A stretch of DNA of 64,000 nt from contig CAWFLE010000005.1 in assembly GCA_963816545.1 (NCBI GenBank), positions 1-64,000 of the forward strand, written 5' to 3'. The notes beneath the pieces are model-generated. The model did not search any database. It saw only the letters and a program-made list of their open reading frames with translations, and had not been told where the DNA came from. Position numbers and translations under genes: made by a program. The stretch comes from Albimonas sp963816545 (GTDB lineage: Bacteria; Pseudomonadota; Alphaproteobacteria; Rhodobacterales; Rhodobacteraceae). Of the stretch, positions 8,505 to 18,727 are shown piece after piece. Positions within the stretch are counted from its first letter, which is position 1. Each line of letters starts with the position of its first letter.

Positions 8505-10217
8505 TCAGCGCTCCAGCTCGTCCTGCGCGATCTGGAGCGCGAGGTGTTTCGAGAACATCCGGCACTGCGAGAACGCGCCCGCGGTGAACCACAGCCCCTC
8601 CTGCGGGGTGCGGGTCCACATGTTCGCCACCTCCTGGCGGTCGTCGAAGCCCCAGACCTGGCCCACCCGGTCCGCCACCTCGTCCCCGAACAGCCTGCGC
8701 ACGAAGCGCGCCTGCCCCTCGTAGCCGGTGGCCAGCACCACCAGATCCGCGTCCACCTCCCGCCCGTCGGTCAGCGTCAACCCGCCCTCGCGGAAGGTCT
8801 CGATGTCGGAGGCCTGCACCAGCCCGATCTGGACCGAGGCGATCAGTTCCGAGCAGCCGATGTTGAAGTAGTACCCCCCGCCGCGGGTGCGGTATTTCAG
8901 CGGCCAGCCCGTGCCGTCCTCGCCGAAATCCAGCCGGAAGCCCGCCTTCTCCAGCCCCTCCAGGAGCGGCCGGTCCAGCTCCCGAACCTTGTCGGTGATC
9001 TGCCGGTGCGCCCGCTTCATCATCGCCAGCGGCGTGCCGACGTTCAGCAGGTCCCGGTCCTCCAGCGACGGGCCGGGGCCGAAATAGATCCCGTCATAGA
9101 GCTGCGCGGGCTCCACGTTCACCACCAGCGTCGGGCTGCGCTGCACCATCGTCACCCGCGCGCCGTGGGCGTGCAGGTCCTGCGCGATGTCATGGGCCGA
9201 GGTGCCGGTCCCCACCACCAGCGCCGGCCGCCCCGCCAGCCGCGCGCCGTCCCGGTAGCCCGAGGAATGCACCACCTCGCCGCCGAAGCGCTCCAGCGTC
9301 GGGATCTCCGGCAGCTTCGGGATGGCGGAGACAGAGGTCGCCATCACGATGTGGCGGACCTTCATCTCCCGGCGCTCGCCGTCCCGCGATATCGCGGCGC
9401 GCCAATGGTCGCCCTCGCGGCGGGCGCCCTCGAATTCCGTCCGGGTCCAGAAGTTGATCTCCAGCGCCTCGACGTAGATCTCCAGCCAGTTGGCGATCTT
9501 GTCCTTGGGGATGTAGGCGGGCCACGAGTCCGGGAACGGCATCAGCGGCATCTGGTTGCTGTTCTTCTGGTTGTGCAGCATCAGGTTGGCGTACCGCAGC
9601 CGCCAGTTGTCCCCGATGCGCTCCATCCGGTCCACGACCAGCGCGTCGATCCCCAGCCGACCCAGCCGCGCCGCAATGGTCAGCCCCGCATGGCCGCCGC
9701 CCACGATCAGCACCTCCGGGTCGCGGTCGGCGTAGTCCTGCGCCTGCCGGCGGCGGTCAGCCCAGTTCGGGCCGTGGAAGTTCCGCCGCCCGCCGTCATC
9801 GGCGGCGGAGATCGGCGCCCGCGCCTCCGCCAGCCGGTCGAGCGCCGTGGCGAAGGTCCAGGCGCGGCCCGTCTCCGGCAGCAGCCGCACCACGCCCTCG
9901 CCGGTTCCGGCGTCGAGGTCGAAGGCGATCAGCGCCTCGATGACCTCCACCCCGGCGCGCGCCAGCCGCTCCGGCACGCGCCGCCCGCCGGCCAGCCGGA
10001 AGCCCCGGGCCCCCGCCGCCTCCAGGCGCGAGGCCAGCGCGGCGGCCACCGCCTCCCGCCCGCTGACCGTACCGAACCGGCGGCCGAGCGCCGCAAGGTC
10101 CCGCCAATGGCAGTCCGCCTCGAACAGCGCGGAGACGTCGAGTCCGGCGTTGAGCCGCGAGAGCCAGTTCTCGATGGCGGCCTCGGCCGACGGGGCAGGG
10201 GCTTCGCCGATGTTCAT
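8505..10217 (-). CDS. FAD-dependent monooxygenase (FMO/BVMO-like) with SnoaL-like N-terminus
   Basis: A 570-residue flavoprotein. About the first 130 residues resemble a SnoaL/NTF2-like domain. The FAD-binding Rossmann motif VLIVGGGHAGLTIAARLG follows at about 170-185. A second, NADPH-binding Rossmann motif (ALVVGTGTSAHDIAQDLHAHG) lies in the middle, preceded by an FGGEVVHSSGY segment that corresponds to the family fingerprint of flavin monooxygenases. VVLATGY near the end is the conserved ATG motif. Such enzymes oxygenate small carbonyl, amine or sulfide substrates with NADPH. The substrate is unknown here. GGGAGGT precedes the ATG at 10217. It is probably an isolated transcription unit, because the DUF1285 gene upstream is separated by about 70 bp. 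Confidence 0.88.
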   Translation of the reverse strand: MNIGEAPAPSAEAAIENWLSRLNAGLDVSALFEADCHWRDLAALGRRFGTVSGREAVAAALASRLEAAGARGFRLAGGRRVPERLARAGVEVIEALIAFDLDAGTGEGVVRLLPETGRAWTFATALDRLAEARAPISAADDGGRRNFHGPNWADRRRQAQDYADRDPEVLIVGGGHAGLTIAARLGRLGIDALVVDRMERIGDNWRLRYANLMLHNQKNSNQMPLMPFPDSWPAYIPKDKIANWLEIYVEALEINFWTRTEFEGARREGDHWRAAISRDGERREMKVRHIVMATSVSAIPKLPEIPTLERFGGEVVHSSGYRDGARLAGRPALVVGTGTSAHDIAQDLHAHGARVTMVQRSPTLVVNVEPAQLYDGIYFGPGPSLEDRDLLNVGTPLAMMKRAHRQITDKVRELDRPLLEGLEKAGFRLDFGEDGTGWPLKYRTRGGGYYFNIGCSELIASVQIGLVQASDIETFREGGLTLTDGREVDADLVVLATGYEGQARFVRRLFGDEVADRVGQVWGFDDRQEVANMWTRTPQEGLWFTAGAFSQCRMFSKHLALQIAQDELER

Positions 10218-10289
10218 ATGGACCTCCCGGACCGCGCGCTTCCGGCGCTTCCCGCGAAGGCTAGGACCGGCCGACCGGCAGGTAAAGCG

Positions 10290-10902
10290 TCAGTCCGGCA
10301 GCTCGGCCGAGGGGATCACCGCAAAGAACTCGCCGCCCGAGCGGACGCCGAACCAGCTCTCGCCGTCCACCTCGCGATGCTCGCCGATTTCCACCAGCCG
10401 GTAGAAGCTCTTGCGGTCCACCAGCGCCTCCAGGTCGGCGCGGATATGGACATAGGGCGAAGGCTCGCCCGTCTCCGCGTCCCGCGTCACCCGGATCGGG
10501 TGCTCCGGCCCCGCCTCGGCCTCGTCCCCGACATTGGTGGCGAAGATCAGCCGCTGCAACTCGCCGCCCTCGTCCTCCACGCGGAAATCCACGGCCACGA
10601 AGGGGGCATCGTCCACCTGGATCCCCACCTTCTCCACCGGGGTCGACCAGGAAATACCTGTCGTCGTCCTTGCGCAGCACGGTGGAGAACAGCCGCACCA
10701 AGGCCTCTCGTCCTATGGGCGTGCCCATGTACCACCAGGTCCCGTCCCGCGCGATTCGCATGTCGAGGTCCCCGCAGAAGGGCGGGTTCCACTTGTGGAC
10801 CGGGGGGAGGCCCCTCTTCTTCGCCCCTTGAATCGACTTCGCGAGGTTCTCGGCGTCCGGCGCTGACGTGCGGCTCGCGACCTCTTGATCCGATTCCGCC
10901 AT
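10290..10902 (-). pseudogene. DUF1285-family protein, one frameshift
   Basis: About 200 residues when read through a single-base insertion in a C4 run near 10640. The N-terminal part (GLPPVHKWNPPFCGDLDMRIARDGTWWYMGTPI) carries the diagnostic DUF1285 signature. In the next frame EKVGIQVDDAPFVAVDF and TNVGDEAEAGPEHPIRV continue the domain to the normal C-terminus. DUF1285 proteins are small cytosolic proteins common in Proteobacteria and of unknown function. The ATG at 10902 (MAESDQEV) is preceded by GGGAGG and fits the usual length. A start at 10947 would add a poorly conserved extension. Full conservation on both sides of the break suggests an assembly error. Confidence 0.8.
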
Positions 10903-11046
10903 GCTTCGCCCTCCCATCGTCGCGCCGCGGCCCCGGCGCTCTTTCACAAGCTAGGCGGTCGCCCTAGTCTTTTCAAAGTTCGTCGGAGGAGCCGGCCCGT
11001 TCCTCCCGATCCGCGCGCCGCGGCGCGAGCCAGCCGGAGATGCCCC

Positions 11047-12053
<1,007 letters not shown>

Positions 12054-12057
<4 letters not shown>

Positions 12058-12970
12058 GCCTCAGGCCCGTCTCGGTTCTTCCCCCCGATCGGGGGACGCC
12101 GGCCTGGCTGCGCCGGGACGCGGAGCGGATCTCGGGCGCGCTGCCGCCGCTGATGGCTTCGGCCGAGCGGCTGGCCGCCTCCGTGGTCCCCGGCGTGCAC
12201 GGCCGCCGCCGGCTCGGGCCCGGGCGAGACCTTCTGGCAGTATCGCCAGGCCATGCCGGGGATCCGGCGACGGCCATCGACTGGCGCCGGTCCGGCCGGT
12301 CGGACGCACCTCTACATCCGCCAGACGGAGTGGGAGGCCGCGCAGACCGTCTCCCTCTGGGCCGACGATGCACGGTCCATGGATTACCGCTCCGACGACG
12401 CGCCCCGCACCAAGGGAGAGCGGGCGCGGCTGCTGGCGCTGGCGATGGGCGTCCTGCTGATCCGGGGCGGCGAGCGCACCAGCCTGCTTGGCACCCAGGC
12501 CGAACGCGCCTCCACCGGCGAGCCGCAGCTGCTTCCGCATGGCCGTGGAGCTGGCCCGCGCCCGCGAGACCCGCCCGGATTTCGGCGCGCCCCCGCGCAC
12601 GACGCTGACCTCGGGCGGCAAGGCGGTGTTCCTGTCGGACTTCATGGGCCCGCGGGAGGAGGTGTTCCCCGCCCTGATCCACGCCGCCCAGCGCGGCGTC
12701 CGCGGCGCCTATGTGCAGATCGTGGACCCGGCCGAGGAGGCGTTTCCGTTCGACGGGCGGCTCGTCCTCCAGAGCCTCGGCGGATCTGTGGAATACGAGA
12801 CGCACCGCGCCCGCGGGCTGCGGGAGGCGTATCTCGAGCGGCTGGCCGAGCGTCGCGCGGACCTGGTGGACACCGCCCGCCGCTGCGGCTGGCGCTGCAT
12901 GATCCACCGCACGGACGAGAGCCCGCGCAAGGCGCTGCTATGGCTCTACGGCGCGATCGGGGATTTCTGA
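12054..12970 (+). pseudogene. DUF58-domain protein, at least four frameshifts
   Basis: Piecing frames together gives a protein of about 300 residues. The N-terminus is MSLRPVSVLPPDRGTPAWL and leads into the DUF58 core (SGPGETFWQYRQAMPG, GDPATAIDWRRSGRSD, RTHLYIRQTEWEAAQTVSLW). A VWA-like C-terminal half (TLTSGGKAVFLSDFMGPREE and LWLYGAIGDF) ends at 12970. Breaks fall near 12215, 12262, 12300 and 12530. DUF58 proteins are the membrane-proximal partners of MoxR ATPases. Every piece keeps the family motifs with no accumulated stops, so I favour sequencing indels over real decay. It is coupled to the MoxR gene by an ATGA-type overlap. Confidence 0.8.
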
Positions 12971-13071
12971 GTGCCATGCGTCCTCCATATCCTCTCGCGC
13001 CGGACGCTCCCGGAGCCCGCTTGCGCGGGCGAGACCTCCTCTCGGTCCGCGCCTGCGCGCGGCCCTCGGCG

Positions 13072-13094
13072 CCCCCTCGCGGGACGCGAGGGGG
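13072..13094. other. 10-bp perfect hairpin between DUF58 and DUF4159 genes
   Basis: CCCCCTCGCG and CGCGAGGGGG flank a three-base loop. No T-run follows, so it is unlikely to be an intrinsic terminator. In the middle of an operon it could set relative expression as an RNA-processing or stability element. That role is inference. Confidence 0.5.
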
Positions 13095-13116
13095 AAGGTG
13101 ACCGCGGAGGCAGGCC

Positions 13117-15954
13117 ATGCTGACCGTCGGCTCGCTGGCCTTCCTGAACCCGTTGCTGCTGGGCGCGCTCGTCGCCCTGCCGGTTCTGTGGTGGCTGCTG
13201 CGCGCCACCCCGCCCTCGCCCCGCCGGATCAGCTTTCCCGGCGTTCGCCTGCTGCTCGGCCTGCGGGACGAGGAGCGGATGCCCGACCGCACGCCCTGGT
13301 GGCTACTGCTCCTGCGGATGCTGGCCATCGCCGCGGCGATCCTGGCCTTCGCGCGGCCCGTGCAGAACCCGACGCAAGGGTTGGCGGGCTCCGGCCCGGT
13401 GCTGCTGCTGATGGACGGCGGCTGGGCCTCCGCCCCCGACTGGGAGGCGCGCCGCGCCCGCGCCGAAGAGGTGCTGGACCAGGCCGAGCGCGCCGGGCGC
13501 CCCGTGATCCTGCGCTCTGTGGCTGAGCCGGTGACCGAGGGGACCCGCCTCGAACCCCGCCCGGCCTCCGACTGGCGCGGTCCGCTGGAGGCGATGGTCC
13601 CCCGCCCCTGGGAGCCTGACCGCGGCGCGCTGGTGGAGCGGCTGGAGGCGCTGGCCGACCGCCTCGGAGGGCTGGAGACCGTGTGGCTGACCGACGGCCT
13701 CTCCCACGAAATCCATGAATACCAGGGCGAGCTTGCGGCTCTGCTGGCCGAGGCCGGGCCGCTGACGCTGATCGGCCCCGACCGCCTCGCGCTCGGCCTG
13801 CGGCCCCCGTCCCTCCAGGACGCCGCCCTGACCGCCACGGCCATCCGCGCCGAGGCCGCCGGCCCCCGCCCCGTCTCCGCCGCCGCCATCGGCCGGGGTC
13901 CCGAGGGCGGCGAGCGCCGCCTCGCCATCGCGCAAGGCGCGTTCGAGGAGGGCGCGACCGAGGCGACGCTGACCTTCGATCTCCCCCTGGAGCTCCGCAA
14001 CCAGGTGGAGCGGATCGCCCTCCTCGGCGCCCCCTCCGCCGGCGGCGTGGCGCTCGCGGACGACGCGGTGAGGCGCAAGCGCATCGGCCTGATCTCGGGC
14101 GAGGACGACGCAGGCGCCCGCCCCCTCACCTCCCAGCTTCACTACCTTCGCAGCGCGCTGGAGCCGACCGCGGAGGTAGTGGAGGGCGACATCCAGGCCC
14201 TGCTGGACGCCCGCCCCGACGCGATCATTCTCGCCGATCTGGGCGTCATCCCCGCCCAGCAGCGCGAGGCGCTGACCGAATGGATGGAGCAGGGCGGCCT
14301 CCTCGTCCGCTTCGCCGGCCCCCGCACCGCCCGCGCCGAGACCGAGGCGCTGCGCACCGAGACCCGGGCCGCCGAGGACCCGCTACTGCCCGTGCGCCTG
14401 CGCGCAGGAGGCCGCGCCGTCGGCGGCGCCATGTCGTGGGAGGCGCCGCAGGCCATCGCCCCCTTCGGCGACGAGGGCGTCTTCGCCGGCCTCCACGCCC
14501 CCGAGGACGTGACTGTGACCCGTCAGGTCCTCGCCCAGCCGGGCCCGGACGTCGGGGACCGCACCCTCGCCGCGCTGGCGGACGGGACGCCGCTGGTGAC
14601 CGCGGCGGGCCGCGGGCAGGGCCGGGTGGTGTTCTTCCACGTCACCGCCAACGCCGAGTGGTCCACGCTCCCGCTCTCCGGCCTCTTCGTGCAGATGCTG
14701 GAGCGGCTGGCCCTCACCGCCTCCTCCGGCGCGCAGGAGACGCTGGAGGAGCTGGAGGGCTTGACCTGGACCCCCGCCACCATCCTCGACGGCTTCGGCC
14801 GCCCCGCCGATCCGGGCCGCCTGAGCGGCGTCCCCGGCGCGCGCCTGGCCGAGGGCCGCCCCGGCCCCGATGCGCCCCCGGGCGTCTACCGGGCCGAGGA
14901 CCGCACCGTCGCCGTCAACCTCATGACCCCCGAGACCACGCTGACCGCAGCCCCCCCGCCCCCCGCCTCCGCGCGCGTCGAGGCCATGACCCGGGCCGAG
15001 GAGCGGGACTACAAGGGCCCGCTCCTCGCCCTCGCCCTCATCCTGCTGGCCCTCGACGCGGTCGCCGCGCTCGCCCTCGCGGGCCGCCTTCGCCTCGTCC
15101 GCCGCGCCGCAGCCGGGATTGCGCTGGCCCTCGCCCTCGGCGCCCCCCATGCCGACGCGCAGGTCTCCCCCCAGGGCGGCGCCACGCCCGCCCTCCCCAC
15201 CTCGGAGGCCGAGGCGCTCGCCGCCACCACCGAGACCGTGCTCGCCTACGTGGAGACCGGAGACCCGCAGGTGGACCGCCTCTCGGAGGCAGGCCTGCGC
15301 GGCCTCTCCCGCGTCCTCGCCGCCCGCACGGCGGTGGAGCCGGCCGAGCCCATCGGCGTGGACCTGGAGGAGGACGAGCTCGTGTTCTACCCCCTCCTCT
15401 ACTGGCCCGTGACCGCGGACCAGCCGACCCCCTCCGACGCCGCCTACGCCCGCCTCAACGAGTTCATGCGCACGGGCGGCATGATCGTCTTCGACACCCG
15501 CGACGCGAACCTCGCCTCCGGCTTCGGCGCGGGCACCGCCGAGGGCCGGGCGCTGCGCCGCCTCGCCGGATCTCTGGACCTGCCCCCGCTGGAGCCCGTG
15601 CCCCAGGACCACGTCCTGACCCGCACCTTCTACCTCCTGCAGGATTTTCCCGGCCGCTGGCGGGGCGGCGAGGTGTGGGCCGAAGCCTCCGCCAACGCGG
15701 ACGATGCCGAGGGCGCCCCCTTCCGCAGCCTCAACGACGGCGTGACCCCGGTGGTGATCGGCGCCGTCGACTGGGCCGCCGCCTGGGCGGTGGACGAGCA
15801 GGGCAAATTCCTGATCCCCGTGGGCCGCGACGGCGGCCGCCAGCGGGAGATGGCCTTCCGCTTCGGGGTGAACCTCGTGATGTACGTGCTGACCGGCAGC
15901 TACAAGTCCGACCAGGTGCACGTACCGGCCCTGCTGGAGCGGCTGGGCAACTGA
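13117..15954 (+). CDS. DUF4159-domain protein with N-terminal BatA-like domain
   Basis: A 945-residue membrane protein. The N-terminus (MLTVGSLAFLNPLLLGALVALPVLWWLL, then PRRISFPGVRLLLGL and LLLRMLAIAAAILAFARP) is the BatA/TIGR02226 membrane domain with two transmembrane segments. A long middle domain has glutamine-amidotransferase/VWA-like segments (VLLLMDGGW, TVWLTDGLSHE, IILADLGVIPAQQREALTEWMEQGGLLVRFAG). A further membrane pair lies near 635-690. The C-terminal DUF4159 domain (VFYPLLYWPVTADQ, FMRTGGMIVFDTRD) ends with VLTGSYKSDQVH. The role is inferred from Bat operons: an inner-membrane/periplasmic complex working with the MoxR-DUF58 pair in envelope or stress functions. GCGGAGG lies six bases before the ATG. 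Confidence 0.85.
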   Translation: MLTVGSLAFLNPLLLGALVALPVLWWLLRATPPSPRRISFPGVRLLLGLRDEERMPDRTPWWLLLLRMLAIAAAILAFARPVQNPTQGLAGSGPVLLLMDGGWASAPDWEARRARAEEVLDQAERAGRPVILRSVAEPVTEGTRLEPRPASDWRGPLEAMVPRPWEPDRGALVERLEALADRLGGLETVWLTDGLSHEIHEYQGELAALLAEAGPLTLIGPDRLALGLRPPSLQDAALTATAIRAEAAGPRPVSAAAIGRGPEGGERRLAIAQGAFEEGATEATLTFDLPLELRNQVERIALLGAPSAGGVALADDAVRRKRIGLISGEDDAGARPLTSQLHYLRSALEPTAEVVEGDIQALLDARPDAIILADLGVIPAQQREALTEWMEQGGLLVRFAGPRTARAETEALRTETRAAEDPLLPVRLRAGGRAVGGAMSWEAPQAIAPFGDEGVFAGLHAPEDVTVTRQVLAQPGPDVGDRTLAALADGTPLVTAAGRGQGRVVFFHVTANAEWSTLPLSGLFVQMLERLALTASSGAQETLEELEGLTWTPATILDGFGRPADPGRLSGVPGARLAEGRPGPDAPPGVYRAEDRTVAVNLMTPETTLTAAPPPPASARVEAMTRAEERDYKGPLLALALILLALDAVAALALAGRLRLVRRAAAGIALALALGAPHADAQVSPQGGATPALPTSEAEALAATTETVLAYVETGDPQVDRLSEAGLRGLSRVLAARTAVEPAEPIGVDLEEDELVFYPLLYWPVTADQPTPSDAAYARLNEFMRTGGMIVFDTRDANLASGFGAGTAEGRALRRLAGSLDLPPLEPVPQDHVLTRTFYLLQDFPGRWRGGEVWAEASANADDAEGAPFRSLNDGVTPVVIGAVDWAAAWAVDEQGKFLIPVGRDGGRQREMAFRFGVNLVMYVLTGSYKSDQVHVPALLERLGN

Positions 15955-16041
15955 CGCCTCCCGGCGCGCCGCCGGGCCAGAGACGGCGGCCACGTCCGAC
16001 GACCCCGCGGCAAGCCGCCCGCGGCCGCGACGAAAGACCCA

Positions 16042-16135
16042 GCGGCCCCGGCCGCAACCGCAGCCTCGCGGTTCCGGCCGCGATCCCCAAGGCGGCTCCG
16101 GCCGCGAGACCGACCCCTGACGCGGCCCCGGCCGC
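16042..16135 (+). repeat. Four short GC-rich tandem-like repeats in the intergenic spacer
   Basis: The motif GCGGYYCCGGCCGC starts at 16042, 16068, 16092 and 16122, at 24-30 bp intervals, in the 193-bp spacer between the DUF4159 gene and the next gene. Each copy contains the palindrome GGCCGC/CCGGCC. No coding frame explains it. It may be a protein-binding array or a remnant of slipped duplication. Confidence 0.5.
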
Positions 16136-16147
16136 ACGGAGACGCGG

Positions 16148-18265
16148 ATGAACGCCGCCATCGACTTCGCCCCCCTCCTCGCGTGGGAGCTTCTCGCCGG
16201 CCTCGCCGCGCTGTCGCTGGCGGCCGTGGCGCTGTGCCTTTGGCGCGGCGCGAAGGGCTGGGCCCTGCGCGCGCTCGCCGCGCTGGCGCTGCTGGCCGCC
16301 TCCGCCAACCCCTCCCTGAAGCAGGAGATCCGCGACCCCCTCTCCGACGTCGCCATCGTGGTGATCGACGAAAGCGCCTCCAACGCCATCGACGGCCGCG
16401 GCGAGCTGACCGAGGCGACCGAGGCCCGCCTCCAGGACGCGCTCCGCACGCTGGGCGCCGACCCCGACTCCCCGCTCGAAGTCCGCACCGCCCGCGTCGC
16501 CCGCAACTCCGGCGCCGTGGAGGATGCGGACGAAGGCACCCGCCTCATGGCCGCGCTGGAGACCGCCGCCGCCGAGGTCGCGCCCGACCGCCTCGCCGGC
16601 GCCATCCTCATCACCGACGGCCAGGCCCATGACGCCGAGGCCCTCCAGACCTTCCCCGCGCCCGTTCACGTCCTGCTGACCGGCGAGGAGGGGGAGTGGG
16701 ATCGCCGCCTCGCCCTTCAGACCGCCCCCGCCTTCGGCATCGTGGGCGAGCAGGTGGACGTCGTCTTCCGCGTGGAGGCGCTGGGCGACGCGCCCGAGGA
16801 GGCTCTTCGCAACGCCCGCGTGGAGGTCCGCGTGGACGGCGAGGTGGTGGCCGTCCCCGAGGTTCCCGTCGGCCAGACCGCACGCCTGCCGCTGACCATC
16901 GAGCATGGGGGCGCCAACGTCGTCTCCCTCTCCGTGCCCCTGCGGGAGGGGGAGCTGACCGACCGCAACAACGCCGCCGTCTTCACCGTCAACGGCGTTA
17001 GGGACCGGCTGCGGGTGCTCCTCGTCTCGGGCGAGCCTCATGCCGGGGAGCGCACCTGGCGAAACCTCCTGAAGGCCGACCCGTCGGTGGACCTCGTGCA
17101 CTTCACCATTCTCCGCCCGCCCGAGAAGCAGGACGGCGTGCCGGTGTTCGAGCTCTCGCTGATCTCGTTCCCGACGCGGGAGCTGTTCATGCAGAAGGTG
17201 GATGAGTTCGACCTCATCATCTTCGACCGCTACCGCCGCCGGGGCGTGCTGCCCAACGCCTATATCGAGAACGTCGCCCGCTATGTGCGCGACGGGGGCG
17301 CGATCCTCATCGCCTCCGGCCCGGCCTTCGCGGGGGTCGAAAGCCTCTACCGCACGCCGCTGCGCGACGTCCTCCCCGGCCGCCCCACCTCCCGGATCAT
17401 CGAGGAAGGCTACCGCCCCCGGATCACCGATATCGGCCGCCGCCACCCGGTGACGGCTGGGCTGAAGGAGGAGCCCACCCACCTCTCGGGCGTGCCCGCC
17501 GACGTGGAGGGCGACGGCCCCACCTGGGGCCGCTGGTTCCGCCTGATCGAGACCGAGGCCACCTCCGGCCAGACGGTGATGGAGGGCGCGGGCGCGCCCC
17601 TCCTGATCCTCGACCGTGTGGGCGAGGGGCGGGTGGCGATGCTCGCCTCCGACCACGCCTGGCTGTGGACCCGCGGCTTCGAGGGCGGCGGCCCGCAGGC
17701 CGAGCTGCTGCGCCGCCTCGCCCACTGGCTGATGAAGGAGCCGGAGCTGGAGGAGGAGGCCCTGACCGCCGAGGTCTCCGGCGGCGACGTTCGCGTGACG
17801 CGGCGCTCGGTGGAGACGACGCCGCGCCTGCTGACCGCCATCTCCCCCTCGGGCGAGAGCGTGGAAGCCGAGTTCTCCGAAACCGCGCCCGGCCGCTGGA
17901 CCGCGACCTACCGGGCCGAGGAGACCGGCCTCTGGACCCTCACCGACGGGGTGCTGGAGGGGGTCGCCGCCGTCGGCCCGCCTGCGCCCAAGGAGTTCGA
18001 GAACCCCGTCTCCACCGGCGACATTCTGGCGCGGCTGGTGGACGAGACCCGCGGCGGGATTGTGCGCCTCGCCTCTGCGGGGCTCCCGGACCTGCGCCGG
18101 GTGGGCGAGGGCCGCGCCGCCGCCGGTCGCGGCTGGATCGGTCTTTCGGAGCGGGAGGCCTACTCGGTCCGCGACGTGGCGCTGACCCCGCTCGCGCCCG
18201 GCTGGCTGATGCTGCTGCTGGCGGCCGGGCTGGCGGTCGGCGCCTGGCGGGTGGAGGGTCGCTGA
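16148..18265 (+). CDS. Large membrane protein with VWA/GATase-like domain, last gene of Bat-like operon
   Basis: A 705-residue protein with two N-terminal transmembrane helices (LLAGLAALSLAAVALCLW and RALAALALLAASANP). A VWA-like segment (VAIVVIDESASN, AGAILITDGQAHDAEAL) follows. Next is a class I glutamine-amidotransferase-like fold (LRVLLVSGEPHAGERTWRNLL, FDLIIFDRYRRRGVLPNAYIENVARYV, GGAILIASGPAF), and there is one C-terminal transmembrane helix (LAPGWLMLLLAAGLAVGAW). The amidotransferase-like part lacks an evident nucleophile Cys at the elbow (ASGPAF), so it is probably non-catalytic. Proteins of this build close MoxR/DUF58/DUF4159 operons in Rhodobacterales. The exact function is unknown. 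The last 130 bp of this gene are duplicated twice downstream in decayed form. Confidence 0.8.
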   Translation: MNAAIDFAPLLAWELLAGLAALSLAAVALCLWRGAKGWALRALAALALLAASANPSLKQEIRDPLSDVAIVVIDESASNAIDGRGELTEATEARLQDALRTLGADPDSPLEVRTARVARNSGAVEDADEGTRLMAALETAAAEVAPDRLAGAILITDGQAHDAEALQTFPAPVHVLLTGEEGEWDRRLALQTAPAFGIVGEQVDVVFRVEALGDAPEEALRNARVEVRVDGEVVAVPEVPVGQTARLPLTIEHGGANVVSLSVPLREGELTDRNNAAVFTVNGVRDRLRVLLVSGEPHAGERTWRNLLKADPSVDLVHFTILRPPEKQDGVPVFELSLISFPTRELFMQKVDEFDLIIFDRYRRRGVLPNAYIENVARYVRDGGAILIASGPAFAGVESLYRTPLRDVLPGRPTSRIIEEGYRPRITDIGRRHPVTAGLKEEPTHLSGVPADVEGDGPTWGRWFRLIETEATSGQTVMEGAGAPLLILDRVGEGRVAMLASDHAWLWTRGFEGGGPQAELLRRLAHWLMKEPELEEEALTAEVSGGDVRVTRRSVETTPRLLTAISPSGESVEAEFSETAPGRWTATYRAEETGLWTLTDGVLEGVAAVGPPAPKEFENPVSTGDILARLVDETRGGIVRLASAGLPDLRRVGEGRAAAGRGWIGLSEREAYSVRDVALTPLAPGWLMLLLAAGLAVGAWRVEGR

Positions 18266-18290
18266 CCGGGCCGCCATAGCGGCGGCTGCG

Positions 18291-18538
18291 GCTGAATCGC
18301 GCTTTCTGAGCTGGAGGCCTGCCTGGTCTCTGACGCGGCGCCGACCCTGCTCCGGCGTGGATGGCTGATGCGGCTTCTGTCGATTGACGATTGACGGATG
18401 GAGGGGCGGGGAGTCGTCGCGACAGCCGCGGCTATCGGGCTTTCGGAGCAGGAGACCTGCCCGGCCCGCGACGCGGCGTTGGCCGCTCGCCCCGGCTGGC
18501 TGATGCTGCTGTTGGGGCATGGCGGGTGGAGGTCGCTA
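18291..18538 (+). repeat. Two decayed tandem copies of the upstream gene's 3' end
   Basis: The stretch 18128-18265 of the preceding gene (from CTTTCGGAGCGGGAGGCC through GCTGGCTGATGCTGCTGC) reappears in degenerate form. Copy 1 spans about 18291-18380, offset 160 bp: cttTCtGAGctGGAGGCCT, then tGGCTGATGcggCTtCTG. Copy 2 spans about 18428-18538, offset a further 138 bp: CTTTCGGAGCaGGAGaCC, CGCGACGcGGCG, CCCGGCTGGCTGATGCTGCTG, then ggcGGGTGGAGGTCGCT. Neither copy keeps a long open frame. The original lies in the intact gene, so this is repeated partial duplication followed by drift. Confidence 0.75.
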
Positions 18539-18727
18539 TGCGGAATCGCTCGACGGGACCGGGCGTAGGGGACCGCCGGCGGCTCCGTCTGCCCGGCCGC
18601 CGGAGAAGGCGCCCCGGCGCCCTCCACCGGGTGGCGCCGCGGCGTCCGTCAACTCTTCCGTAACGCCGGCGGGCGAGTCATCGGATCTGATGACGCCGGC
18701 ATGCGAGTTGATGACCTGCCCGCGCCG

